This document shows, piece after piece, positions 9,618-19,686 of a DNA stretch of 64,000 nucleotides. Below the pieces are notes generated by a model. The model saw only the letters and a program-made list of their open reading frames with translations. It was not told the DNA's origin and ran no database searches. Numbering within the stretch: position 1 is the stretch's first letter; each line of letters opens with the position of its first letter. Origin of the DNA: Clostridium beijerinckii (lineage in GTDB: Bacteria > Bacillota > Clostridia > Clostridiales > Clostridiaceae). Made by a program: the position numbers and the translations under genes. Location of the stretch: assembly GCF_036699995.1 (NCBI RefSeq), contig NZ_CP144906.1, positions 12,501-76,500 of the forward strand, written 5' to 3'.

Positions 9618-12600
9618 ATGGGTAATACAAAATGGACTGATGAACAGTTAAGTGCAATTGAAACGAGAAATTGTAATTTACTAGTTGCAGCGGCAGCGGG
9701 TTCAGGTAAAACTGCTGTTTTAGTAGAGAGGATTATAAGAATAATTACTAATGAAGAGAATCCGGTTGATATAGATAAGTTATTGGTTGTAACTTTTACT
9801 AATGCAGCAGCAGCCGAGATGAGGGAAAGGATCGCAGATGCGATATCAAAGGAATTAGAGAATAATCCTAGGTCTAAAAATCTACAGAGGCAATTAACGC
9901 TGTTAAATAGAGCTAATATCACTACAATGCATTCGTTTTGCTTAGATGTAATTAAAAATAATTACCATAGGATTGATCTAGATCCATCATTTAGAATAGG
10001 TGATCAGACTGAGGGAATACTAATTAAATCGGAAGTTATTGAAGAACTTTTCGAAGATAAATATGAGGAAGAAGATATTGAGTTCACTAATTTGGTTGAG
10101 ATATTTAGCAGCTATAAAAATGATAATAATTTAAAAAACTTAGTATTAGATTTATATAACTTTACAATGTCAGGTCCATGGCCTGAAAGGTGGCTTGTTA
10201 ATAGCGCAGAGGCCTTTAATATTAAACAATTAGATGAATTGGATAGAACTAATTGGGTAAGAGTTTTAGCTCAAAGTGTAAAAATTGAGTTAAATGGGTA
10301 TGTTAAAATGTTAGAAAAGGCCATTGAGGTTACTAGCAAAACTGATGGATTAGAACCTTATATGGATAGCTTATTAATGGAATTAAGTTATATACAAAAT
10401 GCTTATGAATCTACTGATAATGGACTTGAGGAAATGTTTAATTCATTATCATCAATACAATTCAGTAGATTAAAATCTATAAAAAAGGATAAGGTTTCAG
10501 ATGAGCAATCCCAAAATACTGTAAAAAAAATTAGAGATGATGTTAAAAAAGGAATATCTGAATTATTAAATAATGCATATTCAGTAAATCCACAGCAAAT
10601 GTTAAGGAATATTCAAGGGGTATATCCTTACATAAAAAAATTGATAGAATTAGTTTTAGAATTTAGTGCTAGGTTTAGTAAACGAAAAAGAGAAAGAAAT
10701 ATATTAGATTTTAATGATTTAGAACATTTATGTTTAAAAATATTAAGTGATTATGATGATGAGAATAATATAATTCCATCAAGCATTGCAATGAATTTTA
10801 AAGAATATTTCGATGAGGTACTTGTTGATGAGTATCAAGATTCAAATAACGTTCAAGAAACAATAATAAACCTAGTATCCAGAAAAAACGATGATAATCC
10901 CAATGTATTTATGGTTGGTGATGTGAAGCAAAGTATATATAGGTTTAGACAAGCAAAACCTGAATTATTCATTGAAAAATATAATACATATGATTCAAGT
11001 AATGGAACGAATAGAAAAATTCAATTATATAAAAATTTTAGAAGCCGAAGAGAAATTATAGATGGAGTAAATTACATCTTTAAAGAAGTAATGTCTGAAG
11101 TAGTTGGAGAGTTAGAATATACATATGAGGAAGCTTTAAATTTAGGTGCAGACTTTAAGGAAAATAAATTAAAAGATACAATTATTGGAGGCCCTATTGA
11201 AGTTAATATAATTGATAAAAGCTATAATGAAACGGTTGTAGAAGATAATGAGGAACAGGAAGAAATAAATAATGTTATTTTAGAAGGTAGAATCGTTGCG
11301 AAGAGAATTAAAGAACTAATGTCAAAAAATGAAAATGAACAAATCTTTAAAGTTTTAGATAAGGAATCTGGTGAATATAGGCCATTAAAATATAGGGATA
11401 TAGTTATTCTACTTAGAGCTACTAAAAACTGGTCAGATTCATTATTAGATGAGTTAAGTGCAGAAGGAATTCCAGTGTATGCAGATACAGGATCTGGTTA
11501 TTTTGAATCAATTGAAATTAGAACAATAATTTCTCTTTTAAAGGTTATTGATAATCCAATGCAGGACATTCCAGTAATATCAGTAATGAGATCTCCAATT
11601 ATGGGATTTTCAGCAGAAGAAATAAGTGATATTAGGCTTGTAAACAAAGATAATTATTTTTATGAAAATATAAAATATATAAGTGAAGAATCTTATCATT
11701 CAATTAATGAGTCTTATTCTGATGTATTGATAGCTAAATGCAAGTATTTTATTAATTCCGTTGACAAGTGGAGAAATAAATCGATTTATATGGCAATTGA
11801 TGAATTTATATGGTATTTATATATGGATACTGCTTATTATGGATATGTTGGAGCTATGCCTAATGGAGTACTTAGGCAAGCAAACTTAAAAATACTTTTT
11901 CAAAGAGCAAGACAATTTGAGAAAACGAGTTTTAAGGGATTATTTAATTTTATAAATTTTATAAATAAACTTATAAAATCTTCAGGTGACATGGGAAGTG
12001 CTCAAGTCTTAGGTGAAAATGAGGATGTAGTAAGAATTATGAGTATCCATAAAAGTAAGGGATTAGAGTTCCCTGTGGTATTCTTATGTGGGTTAGGAAA
12101 GAATTTTAATCTTATGGATTTAAATAAAAGCATATTGTACCACGACGGACTAGGACTTGGGCCAGACTTTATAGATATAGAAAAAAGGTTTAGCACAGGA
12201 ACTTTAGCTAAGGAATCAATAAAGAAAAAGATGAAATTTGAAACATTATCGGAGGAAATGAGAATACTGTATGTAGCATGTACTAGGGCAAAGGAAAAGT
12301 TGATTATGACAGGTACAGTAGGAAATCTTGAAAAATCAGCTGAAAAATGGTTAGGATCGGCATCTTTAGATTATAATCGCATATCCCCTTCGGAAGTTTT
12401 AAAAGGAAAGTCATATTTAGATTGGATTTGTATGTCACTATGTCAACATAGAGATGGTAGTGTTTTATCAGAAAGTTTTGGAACTGAAAATTTAATATTA
12501 AAGGATGATAATTCTAGGTGGAAAATTAATTTTTGGAATAAAGGTGACTTGATTGATAAGACAAAGACAGAGGTGCTAGAACAAGGAGAAGAATATGAGT

Positions 12601-13355
12601 TAACAATAATAAATAATAAACCATATGATAATTCTATATATGAAGAAGTAGATAAAATATTATCATATAAATATCCATTTAAAGCTTCAACAACAATTAA
12701 AAGTAATATTTCAGTTTCAGATTTAAAGAGAAGGCATGCAGAAGAAGATGATGATACTGAACAATTATACAGAGAAAAAGTAAAAGTTGTCCCTAAATTT
12801 CTTCAAGAAAAGAAAGGCCTTACTCCTTCAGAAAAAGGTACTGCAGTTCATTTTGTAATGAAAAAAATAGATTTTAATAGAGTATCATCTACGGAGGAAA
12901 TTAAAGAACAATTACACGAATTATTTGAAAAGGAGCTTTTGCTTAGCGAAGAATTAAAGGTAATTAATCCTACTAAAATACTGAGTTTTTTTAGGTCGGA
13001 TTTAGGGAAAAAAATTCTTGAGTTAAATTGTAGTGGAGAAAAAATTTATAGGGAAATACCTTTTTATACAGAGATAAGCAGTTTAGAAGTAGATAAAACA
13101 CTTGGTAATATATATAAGGATGAAAAGATAAGATTACAAGGAATAATTGACTGTTTTTTTGAATATAATGGGGATATTATACTTATAGATTACAAAACGG
13201 ATTACGTCATGGAAGATCACGAAGATGAATTTAAAGAGAAGTATAGGAAACAATTAGATTATTATAGTGATGCAATATTTAAATTAACAGGTAAAAAGGT
13301 TAAATATAAGTACTTATATTCATTTTACTTAGAAAAGGAAATTCAAGTAATATAA
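9618..13355 (+). CDS. addA: AddA, UvrD-like helicase and nuclease subunit A
   Basis: A 1245-residue superfamily 1 helicase. Q motif [10 protein letters not shown] and Walker [10 protein letters not shown] lie at the N-terminus, Walker B is DEYQDSN, motif IV is near [11 protein letters not shown], motif V is [15 protein letters not shown] and motif VI is ACTRAKEKL. The C-terminal nuclease domain has [10 protein letters not shown] and [10 protein letters not shown]. It is the motor and 3'-strand nuclease of AddAB. GGAGAG precedes the ATG. All catalytic motifs are intact, and a bidirectional terminator follows 25 bases after the stop. Confidence 0.97.
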   Translation: MGNTKWTDEQLSAIETRNCNLLVAAAAGSGKTAVLVERIIRIITNEENPVDIDKLLVVTFTNAAAAEMRERIADAISKELENNPRSKNLQRQLTLLNRANITTMHSFCLDVIKNNYHRIDLDPSFRIGDQTEGILIKSEVIEELFEDKYEEEDIEFTNLVEIFSSYKNDNNLKNLVLDLYNFTMSGPWPERWLVNSAEAFNIKQLDELDRTNWVRVLAQSVKIELNGYVKMLEKAIEVTSKTDGLEPYMDSLLMELSYIQNAYESTDNGLEEMFNSLSSIQFSRLKSIKKDKVSDEQSQNTVKKIRDDVKKGISELLNNAYSVNPQQMLRNIQGVYPYIKKLIELVLEFSARFSKRKRERNILDFNDLEHLCLKILSDYDDENNIIPSSIAMNFKEYFDEVLVDEYQDSNNVQETIINLVSRKNDDNPNVFMVGDVKQSIYRFRQAKPELFIEKYNTYDSSNGTNRKIQLYKNFRSRREIIDGVNYIFKEVMSEVVGELEYTYEEALNLGADFKENKLKDTIIGGPIEVNIIDKSYNETVVEDNEEQEEINNVILEGRIVAKRIKELMSKNENEQIFKVLDKESGEYRPLKYRDIVILLRATKNWSDSLLDELSAEGIPVYADTGSGYFESIEIRTIISLLKVIDNPMQDIPVISVMRSPIMGFSAEEISDIRLVNKDNYFYENIKYISEESYHSINESYSDVLIAKCKYFINSVDKWRNKSIYMAIDEFIWYLYMDTAYYGYVGAMPNGVLRQANLKILFQRARQFEKTSFKGLFNFINFINKLIKSSGDMGSAQVLGENEDVVRIMSIHKSKGLEFPVVFLCGLGKNFNLMDLNKSILYHDGLGLGPDFIDIEKRFSTGTLAKESIKKKMKFETLSEEMRILYVACTRAKEKLIMTGTVGNLEKSAEKWLGSASLDYNRISPSEVLKGKSYLDWICMSLCQHRDGSVLSESFGTENLILKDDNSRWKINFWNKGDLIDKTKTEVLEQGEEYELTIINNKPYDNSIYEEVDKILSYKYPFKASTTIKSNISVSDLKRRHAEEDDDTEQLYREKVKVVPKFLQEKKGLTPSEKGTAVHFVMKKIDFNRVSSTEEIKEQLHELFEKELLLSEELKVINPTKILSFFRSDLGKKILELNCSGEKIYREIPFYTEISSLEVDKTLGNIYKDEKIRLQGIIDCFFEYNGDIILIDYKTDYVMEDHEDEFKEKYRKQLDYYSDAIFKLTGKKVKYKYLYSFYLEKEIQVI

Positions 13356-13377
13356 ATATGTTTAAGTAAAATAACAA

Positions 13378-13427
13378 TAAAAGCAAGAAGACAAAGATAA
13401 ATTTATATGTGTCTTCTTGCTTTTTTA
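13378..13427. terminator. Bidirectional terminator between addA and the L,D-transpeptidase gene
   Basis: AAAAGCAAGAAGACA and TGTCTTCTTGCTTTT-like arms are separated by a short loop, with T runs on both strands. It serves the converging genes on either side. Confidence 0.85.
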
Positions 13428-13431
13428 ATAG

Positions 13432-14613
13432 TTATTTTATTATAATTTTACTTTCCCTAGGTATGTTAGTAAAGATCCATTTGGCATCATCTATAGAGAG
13501 TCTAATACAACCATGAGAAGAAGGTTTATTCATTGTATAATCTAGAACTGTAGTTTTGTCTTTAGCAAATGGAACTGAATGAAATAAAATGTCTCCAGTA
13601 ATTTGAGTCCAATATTTACCGCCTTCTTGATATTCTTCTGAAAAGAACCAATCACCTCTCTCTTTAATAGTAAATGATCCAGGCGGTGTATCCTCTCCAC
13701 TTATTCCAGTGGAACAAGGGAAAGTTTTAACCAACTGCCATTTATCAGCTTTTCCCTTATAAACATAAGTCTTTTGATCTTGAAGGCTTACGTTTATAAG
13801 ATAAGGTGTTGAACTCTCTATGTTTAATGTATTAATATTTTTTGATGTAATATTGGTTGTTAAGGCACGCGATGAAGCTTCAGCAATAGCTGAATTTTTA
13901 TCTAAGTATTCTTGTTGTTTTTCTTTTATATCTGCTATCTTTTCTTTTACATCTATGTCATCACGCAAAAGGTCATTATTGTCTGAAATTTTAGACATAG
14001 CTTCGCTATAGTAATCATTGCTAATTAAATTATCGCAGTAAGCAAATAAATTATCCTTTAGTTTACTTTTTGATTCATCTAAGTATATAAGTGAATCTGT
14101 ATAGTTAAGATCTAAAGCAGAAACTTTTTTGAAGAATGAAATTGCCTCTGGATATTGTCCATTATTAAAAGAATTAATACCAGAGTTATAATTTTTAATA
14201 GAATCTTGAATTAAATCTATTGAATCAGAAGCCTCATGTAGATCATCATCATTCACTAGATTATAACGTTTTATTTCCTTAAACTGAATTAATGCATTTT
14301 CAGAAGAAATTTTCTTATCTTGGATTTCATCTGATAAAGTATTAATTTTAGTTCTAAGATATTTGGAAACATCATGACTAATCATAGATAATTTAAATGG
14401 ATTAAAGTTTTGTTTAGTTATCAATAAATTATTAGCTTCAGAAAATTTATAATTATCAAAATCTGATTTGAAGTTATTTAAAAGTTTATTATAACTGTAT
14501 AACTCGTAAAAGCAGCTAGAAGATAATACTATTAATAAAGCTAGTACATACATAATTCTTTTAGGTAATTTTTTAGTTTTTGACTTTTTATAATAAAATG
14601 TATTTATGCTCAA
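13432..14613 (-). CDS. Membrane-anchored YkuD-type L,D-transpeptidase
   Basis: About 393 residues. One membrane anchor (MYVLALLIVLSSSCFYEL) lies near the N-terminus, then a helical, possibly coiled or TPR-like stalk of about 240 residues, then the YkuD catalytic domain with HSVPF and the signature SHGCIRL (Cys369). Such enzymes make or edit 3-3 peptidoglycan cross-links outside the membrane. A longer frame to 14676 lacks a ribosome binding site, whereas the TTG at 14613 has AGGAGG seven bases upstream and leaves a single clean anchor, so I chose it. The stalk has no recognised binding motif. Confidence 0.87.
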   Translation of the reverse strand: MSINTFYYKKSKTKKLPKRIMYVLALLIVLSSSCFYELYSYNKLLNNFKSDFDNYKFSEANNLLITKQNFNPFKLSMISHDVSKYLRTKINTLSDEIQDKKISSENALIQFKEIKRYNLVNDDDLHEASDSIDLIQDSIKNYNSGINSFNNGQYPEAISFFKKVSALDLNYTDSLIYLDESKSKLKDNLFAYCDNLISNDYYSEAMSKISDNNDLLRDDIDVKEKIADIKEKQQEYLDKNSAIAEASSRALTTNITSKNINTLNIESSTPYLINVSLQDQKTYVYKGKADKWQLVKTFPCSTGISGEDTPPGSFTIKERGDWFFSEEYQEGGKYWTQITGDILFHSVPFAKDKTTVLDYTMNKPSSHGCIRLSIDDAKWIFTNIPRESKIIIK

Positions 14614-14828
14614 ATAAATGCCTCCTAATGAAGTAACTAATATATTTAGAGTGAATTTGAATAAGATATTGCCCATTAATCTTTTATTTAATTACAAAGC
14701 CATCTTTTATTTATATAATATTGACAATAAAAGTAAATAATAAACCTTGATGTTTAAACTAATTTTAATATGTGTTAATATACTTAATAGGCCTTATGGA
14801 AGTAGACAATATTTATCTGGAGGGGAAA

Positions 14829-15311
14829 ATGACTAATAGAACTAATTTTTTTATAAAGCTTATAACTTCTATATATGACATAAAGGTTTTTTCTAAATAT
14901 GCGAAAGAAGGAATAGTGCGATCAATCTCATATGCAGTATTACTTAGTTTCTTATTAGGAGGCCTAAAGAGTGCATTTGTTCAATATAGGACTTATAATT
15001 TAGATATAATATCTTTCGTAGATCAAATGGTAGCATATTTTTCAATAATACTTTTTAATTTATTGTTTAATTGCTTAATTGTATCAATTGTTGCAGCGCT
15101 TTTTACAGTGTTTTTAAGAATGGTAGTCAAATATATAGCTTTATATTCTTTAACCTTGTATGCGGCTACATTGCCATTAATAATACAAATAATATTAGAA
15201 ACAGCTAATCCTAATATAAGATTTGATACTATGTTTATTGTTGGAACATTAACCTATGTAATATTGATATTAAAGTATATAAAGGATGAAATAATAAGAA
15301 ACTATACTTAG
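14829..15311 (+). CDS. DUF1189 family membrane protein
   Basis: A 160-residue integral membrane protein with four to five hydrophobic segments (for example ISYAVLLSFLLGGL, FSIILFNLLFNCLIVSIVAALF and TMFIVGTLTYVILIL). The FFIKLITSIYDIKVFSKYAKEG start is typical of DUF1189 proteins. GGAGGGG is placed immediately before ATG 14829; the longer frame from 14772 has no ribosome binding site. Function is unknown. It is divergent from the transpeptidase and stands alone. Confidence 0.75.
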   Translation: MTNRTNFFIKLITSIYDIKVFSKYAKEGIVRSISYAVLLSFLLGGLKSAFVQYRTYNLDIISFVDQMVAYFSIILFNLLFNCLIVSIVAALFTVFLRMVVKYIALYSLTLYAATLPLIIQIILETANPNIRFDTMFIVGTLTYVILILKYIKDEIIRNYT

Positions 15312-15527
15312 TAACATAAGGATGGTATAGATATATTTCTCCAATTATTATCTAAATTTGTAATATTCAATTATTAAACTTAAATAAACAAATTATATAG
15401 TCTTTTGGAATTAGAAATATCATATCAAATTTATTTAATATGGTTGTTAGCTGGGAAGTTATATGATATTATATATTAAGGGTATATGGTAAAAAAAGTA
15501 AAAAAAATTACAAAAGGGGATTTAAAA

Positions 15528-16433
15528 ATGGTTGAGGTTAATATTTTGAAAGATAATCAGATTGATAGGGAGAATATATTAAATAGTAATGATCTTATTA
15601 AGTTATCGAAAGATGAATTAATTAGCAAACTTATTAATTTATCAGAATCTAAGAAAAATCAAGAAGATTTTATTTTGAATATTTCACATGATTTAAGATC
15701 ACCATTAAATATAATTTTAAGTGTTTTACAATGTTACAAGGATGATTATAAAGATATCAAGAAGTATGGTAAATGCCAGGATCACATGGATGTTATAAAA
15801 AGAAATTCATATAAAATATTAAAACTTGTAAACAATCTAATAGATACAACAAAATTAGAAAAAAATCATTATAGTATTAAAAGAGAGAACTTAGATGTAA
15901 TTAATTTAATAGAGTGGAATATATCTTCTATAGATAAATATGCTAAGCAGAAGGAGATTTCTTTAGTTTTTGATACAAATGTTGAAGAGTGTATAATGGC
16001 AGTCGACCCAGAAGCAATAGATAGAATAATAATGAATTTAATTTCTAATGCAATAAAGTTTTCGCCAAAAGGAAGCAATATATATATAAATGCATGGAAA
16101 AGTATAAATCAATTAACCATTTCGGTAAGAGATGAAGGAATTGGAATACCCAAGGAAGAGCAAAATACAATTTTTAATAGATTTGTTCAATCTTCAAGAA
16201 ATAAAAAATCTGAGAATTCGGGGAGCGGGATAGGTCTTGATTTAGTTAGATACTTAACTCAAGCTCACAATGGTAGTATCGAATTGAAAAGTGAAGAGAA
16301 TGCTGGGTGTGAATTTATAATTAAGCTACCAATAGAAAGATTACAGGATGATGAAAATAATAGGGATAAATGCTTAAACATTAAAAGTAAGGTGGAAGTT
16401 CTTGAGGTAGAGTTTTCTGATATATATTTGTAG
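15528..16433 (+). CDS. Soluble orphan sensor histidine kinase
   Basis: About 301 residues with no membrane segment. The H-box is NISHDLRSPLN (His54). The ATPase domain has the N-box MNLISNAIKFSP, G1 RDEGIGIP, F-box IFNRFVQSS and G2 GSGIGLDLVRYL, all intact. There is no sensory domain beyond about 45 N-terminal residues and no response regulator next to it, which suggests a cytoplasmic kinase feeding a distant regulator; in clostridia such orphan kinases can act on Spo0A, but that is inference. AAAGGGGA precedes ATG 15528, favouring it over the frame start at 15486. Confidence 0.88.
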   Translation: MVEVNILKDNQIDRENILNSNDLIKLSKDELISKLINLSESKKNQEDFILNISHDLRSPLNIILSVLQCYKDDYKDIKKYGKCQDHMDVIKRNSYKILKLVNNLIDTTKLEKNHYSIKRENLDVINLIEWNISSIDKYAKQKEISLVFDTNVEECIMAVDPEAIDRIIMNLISNAIKFSPKGSNIYINAWKSINQLTISVRDEGIGIPKEEQNTIFNRFVQSSRNKKSENSGSGIGLDLVRYLTQAHNGSIELKSEENAGCEFIIKLPIERLQDDENNRDKCLNIKSKVEVLEVEFSDIYL

Positions 16434-16453
16434 AAGTTACCATAAACAAAGAT

Positions 16454-16517
16454 AGTTATCTAAAAATTAAAACTAATTTTTAGATAACTTAGTCCCAATT
16501 GCATATGGGACTAAGTT
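16454..16517. repeat. Two overlapping perfect hairpins after the kinase gene
   Basis: The first is a 16-base-pair perfect inverted repeat (16454-16469 with 16474-16489) with a four-base loop. The second is a 12-base-pair perfect repeat (AACTTAGTCCCA, 16486-16497, with 16506-16517). They share four bases, so both cannot form fully at once. Neither has a classic T run after it; the T-rich 3' arm of the first may still terminate the kinase transcript. Confidence 0.7.
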
Positions 16518-16567
16518 GAATAATAGTATTAAATTTATAAAATTATGAGAATAATCAAATTATAAAC

Positions 16568-16596
16568 TTGATTATTATAACCGCTTGTGATAAGAT
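16568..16596 (+). promoter_or_regulatory. Probable promoter of tRNA-Arg
   Basis: TTGATT (16568-16573), a 17-base spacer and TAAGAT (16591-16596), 24 bases before the tRNA. It has two mismatches to consensus. Confidence 0.5.
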
Positions 16597-16620
16597 AAAC
16601 TTGTTGTAAAAATTGAATAT

Positions 16621-16695
16621 GGAGCGTTAGTTAAACGGATATAACATACCGCTACGGACGGTACATTGAGGGTTCGATTCCTTCACGCTCTGCCA
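16621..16695 (+). tRNA. tRNA-Arg (ACG)
   Basis: A 75-base class I tRNA. GGAGCGT pairs with ACGCTCT (one G-U), the anticodon arm TACCG/CGGTA holds CTACGGA (ACG, read as ICG), and CCA is encoded. A terminator follows directly. Confidence 0.93.
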
Positions 16696-16701
16696 AAATA
16701 A

Positions 16702-16727
16702 AGAGAATGGTTTACCCATTCTTTTTA
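16702..16727. terminator. Terminator shared by tRNA-Arg and psd
   Basis: AGAATGG / CCATTCT stem followed by TTTTTATTTTAT. It lies between the converging tRNA-Arg and psd genes. Confidence 0.75.
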
Positions 16728-16729
16728 TT

Positions 16730-17620
16730 TTATAAAATTTTAGTACCAATATTTTCACCAAATAAAACTTTACACTCAAAGCCTAATTTAGATTGTTCTA
16801 TAATATCGGCGTCTATTTCTATAGACCCTTGTTCAAAGAATAGTATAGTTGTAGATCCCCCAAATTTAAAATAGCCTTTTTCATCACCTTTTTTTACTCT
16901 AACTCTAGGAGAATAAGTTTGAATTATTGAACCTACACATGTAGCACCAACCTCTATATGAAGTACATCTTTAAAGTTATCTGATTTGAATAAAGACCAT
17001 TCTCTTTTGTTTTCACAAAAAAGTTTAGGAACAGATTTTAAAGCTATTGGATTTACAGAATAATAGTGTCCTTTTATATGATGATTTTCATATGGAATAC
17101 CAGAATCTATAAAGTGAAATCTATGATAATCAGTAGGGCATAATCGTAATACAACGCATATTCCATTTTTATATTTACTAGCTACATTATCATCATTAAT
17201 TAACTCTTTTAAACTATAAGTTAATCCCTTAATTTGAATTATATTATCTAAGTCAATATCCTCATAAGCAGTTATTCTTCCATCTCCTGGAGAGATTAAT
17301 ATATTATTATCTGAAGTTATTGGTCTAGCATCAAAATTTAATTCTCTTGTAAAGAAATCATTGAAAGAGTTAAATTCATTAATTTTCTTCTTCGACATAG
17401 TCATATCAATATTAAAGCTATTTACAAATGGTGAAATTTTGGATTTGCTTAGCTTTGTATCACAATACTTCCCATATAACTTAGAAAATAGTTTTTTCTT
17501 TGCGATAAGTTCAGTAATGGTTTTACCAACTGGTGATTCATAGGTCCATTCTATATATTTCTTTCCAGCGATAAGTTCTTCTTCATAAGATTTTGTAGTT
17601 CTATTATATACTTGAATCAT
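16730..17620 (-). CDS. psd: Phosphatidylserine decarboxylase proenzyme
   Basis: About 296 residues. It decarboxylates phosphatidylserine to phosphatidylethanolamine at the membrane. The self-cleavage site FGGST is present near the C-terminus; Ser256 would become the pyruvoyl group of the alpha chain. The upstream histidine motif [11 protein letters not shown] is also present. I start at ATG 17620 ([13 protein letters not shown]) because clostridial homologues begin this way; the five extra codons from TTG 17635 look non-coding. No strong ribosome binding site is visible. No pssA gene is adjacent. Confidence 0.93.
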   Translation of the reverse strand: MIQVYNRTTKSYEEELIAGKKYIEWTYESPVGKTITELIAKKKLFSKLYGKYCDTKLSKSKISPFVNSFNIDMTMSKKKINEFNSFNDFFTRELNFDARPITSDNNILISPGDGRITAYEDIDLDNIIQIKGLTYSLKELINDDNVASKYKNGICVVLRLCPTDYHRFHFIDSGIPYENHHIKGHYYSVNPIALKSVPKLFCENKREWSLFKSDNFKDVLHIEVGATCVGSIIQTYSPRVRVKKGDEKGYFKFGGSTTILFFEQGSIEIDADIIEQSKLGFECKVLFGENIGTKIL

Positions 17621-18003
17621 AAATACAAATGTCAAAACTTTATGAAATAATTTAGAGATAATAGCTCTAAAGATTTATAATGTTACAGTTATGACAAGTA
17701 TCCTCCATTTCTTATTTTAATTAGATATATCTAGTTAAATCTATAGAATAATTATTTAGTAAATAATATAGAAAAACTGATATAAATTGAATAAATTATG
17801 TGTAACATACATAGTTTATTTTTTACCTTAATATTAATTTTATCACAGATAATCAAAATTTCAAAAGTAAGATTATATGTACTGAAAGTTTCATTTTTGA
17901 TATAAATAGTAATATGTAGAATTGTGGTTTAATAATGAACTAAATGATATAATATATTGATAATATTAGCATAAGTAATTATTGAAAAATGAGGAGAAAT
18001 GTT
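17621..18003. other. Divergent intergenic region between psd and a TetR gene
   Basis: 383 AT-rich bases. On the plus strand TATAAT at 17948-17953 is a plausible -10 box for the TetR gene, but no good -35 matches it. On the minus strand a TTGACA-like hexamer overlaps the psd frame start. I see no gene, repeat or RNA element. Confidence 0.5.
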
Positions 18004-18588
18004 ATGAACAAAACAAAGAACTTGATTTTTAAATCTGCAATAAAAATATTTTCTGAATCTGGATACAGAGGTGCTACTATGGATGATATAGCTGCCAATG
18101 CTGGACTTGTAAAGGGGACATTATACTATCATTTTAAGAGTAAAGAGGAAATATTTAATTTCATTGTTGAGGAGGGATTGCAAATATTACAAAATCAAGT
18201 TATTGAAGTTCAGAATATGAATATAGGTCCTATTGAAAAATTAATAAAAATATGTAGAATACAATTAACATTTTTATATGGGTATACAGATTTTTTTAAA
18301 ATAGTAATGAGTCAGTTGTGGGGGACTGAGCATAGACAGAATGAATTGCGTCATAAGATACGAAAGTATATAAATGAAATTGAAATTAATATAAGAACTT
18401 CAATGGAAATTGGGGAAATTAAAAAAGGAGATGTAGAACTTATTGCATTCCAATTTTTTGGATCACTATGTTCATCTGCAATATATGAATCTATACATAT
18501 AGAGAAGATAAATTTAGAAGATATTATAGAGAGTACTATTAAGTTTACATTGAATGGATTAGGAATAGATATAAATAGATATATTTAA
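18004..18588 (+). CDS. TetR/AcrR family transcriptional regulator
   Basis: About 194 residues. The N-terminal HTH reads FSESGYRGATMDDIAANAGLV followed by GTLYYHFKSKEEIF, the classical TetR signature; the C-terminal ligand domain is not informative. GAGGAG lies seven bases before ATG 18004, while the in-frame ATG at 17989 overlaps that site, so the shorter start is preferred. No co-directional target gene is adjacent. It may control itself or the divergent psd, but no palindromic operator stands out. Confidence 0.88.
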   Translation: MNKTKNLIFKSAIKIFSESGYRGATMDDIAANAGLVKGTLYYHFKSKEEIFNFIVEEGLQILQNQVIEVQNMNIGPIEKLIKICRIQLTFLYGYTDFFKIVMSQLWGTEHRQNELRHKIRKYINEIEINIRTSMEIGEIKKGDVELIAFQFFGSLCSSAIYESIHIEKINLEDIIESTIKFTLNGLGIDINRYI

Positions 18589-18750
18589 AATATGAAGTTT
18601 ATATTTTAGATTCTAGATAAATATAATCAGTTTTAGTTTACACTGATGATTAAATATAAATAGGGATTGTATAGAGAGATATTTTTTATGAGTAGTATAT
18701 ATGATTATTACCAAATTGAATAAAATAACGAGGGAACTGGGGGGATACTA

Positions 18751-19539
18751 ATGAAATTTTTAGCAAGTGATTTAGATGGAACGTTATTTAGAGAGAACAA
18801 AGTTTCAGAAAAGGATTTAGAAGCATTGAGGCGACTAAAAGCGTTTGGAAATAAGATAATAATTTCAACAGGAAGAAGTTTAAAAGGAGTAAATAGTATT
18901 TTAAAGGAATATCCATTTGAGTATGATTACTTGGTTATGTGTAATGGTGGAGTGATAATGGATAACAGAAACAATATTATACATGAGAAATCAATACCGA
19001 ATAAAATACAGAATAGAATAATATCTGATTTTTATGATATAGGAGATTCCTTAATATATTATGATGATGGAAATGATACGTATATGATAGAAAATAAATC
19101 AGTTGATGTTTCAGGTGTAGATGCTGATTTTTTTAATCATTTTTCTAATAGGGTAACATTAGAAGAAGCATTGAGTAGTGTATCAGATTCACAAATTATG
19201 AGTGTGTTTAATGTATCTCAATCTATAGAAAAATCAGAATTGGTAAGAGAAAAATTAATAAATGAATATGATGAGTATATAGAAGCTTTTAGAAATCAAG
19301 TATTTGTAGATATAGTTCCGAAGAATTGTTCAAAAGGAAATGCAATTATGATGATTTTGGAAGATGAAAATAAAGGCGTTGATAGCTTATATACGGTCGG
19401 CGATTCAATGAATGATATTTCCATGTTTAAGATTACCAATAATAGTTATACATTTAATTCAGTAGAAGAACTAATTAAGCCATATGCTGATAATCTTGTA
19501 GATCATGTTTTTGAAGTAATAGAAGATATGCTAAGATAA
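18751..19539 (+). CDS. Cof-type HAD-IIB phosphatase
   Basis: A 262-residue HAD hydrolase. Motif I is ASDLDGTLF (nucleophile Asp at residue 7), motif II is IISTGRS, motif III includes the lysine in KNCSKGNAI and motif IV is TVGDSMNDISMF. Members hydrolyse small phosphate esters such as sugar phosphates, pyridoxal phosphate or flavin nucleotides; specificity cannot be read here. GGGGGGA precedes ATG. The gene is a single unit that converges on the ABC-F gene. Confidence 0.9.
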   Translation: MKFLASDLDGTLFRENKVSEKDLEALRRLKAFGNKIIISTGRSLKGVNSILKEYPFEYDYLVMCNGGVIMDNRNNIIHEKSIPNKIQNRIISDFYDIGDSLIYYDDGNDTYMIENKSVDVSGVDADFFNHFSNRVTLEEALSSVSDSQIMSVFNVSQSIEKSELVREKLINEYDEYIEAFRNQVFVDIVPKNCSKGNAIMMILEDENKGVDSLYTVGDSMNDISMFKITNNSYTFNSVEELIKPYADNLVDHVFEVIEDMLR

Positions 19540-19605
19540 AAGATTAATTTAGAGATTATAACTTATTCAGCAAATTAAATGGAAAATAATTTATTCAAGA
19601 AATAT

Positions 19606-19645
19606 AAAAGTTCAGCAATTTATAGAAATGCTGAACTTTTTATTA
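19606..19645. terminator. Bidirectional terminator between HAD phosphatase and ABC-F genes
   Basis: AAAAGTTCAGCA (19606-19617) and TGCTGAACTTTT (19629-19640) form a perfect 12-base-pair stem with T runs on both strands. Confidence 0.88.
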
Positions 19646-19686
19646 TAAGTATATTACATATAATTTTAATTTATATGGTTAAGTCA

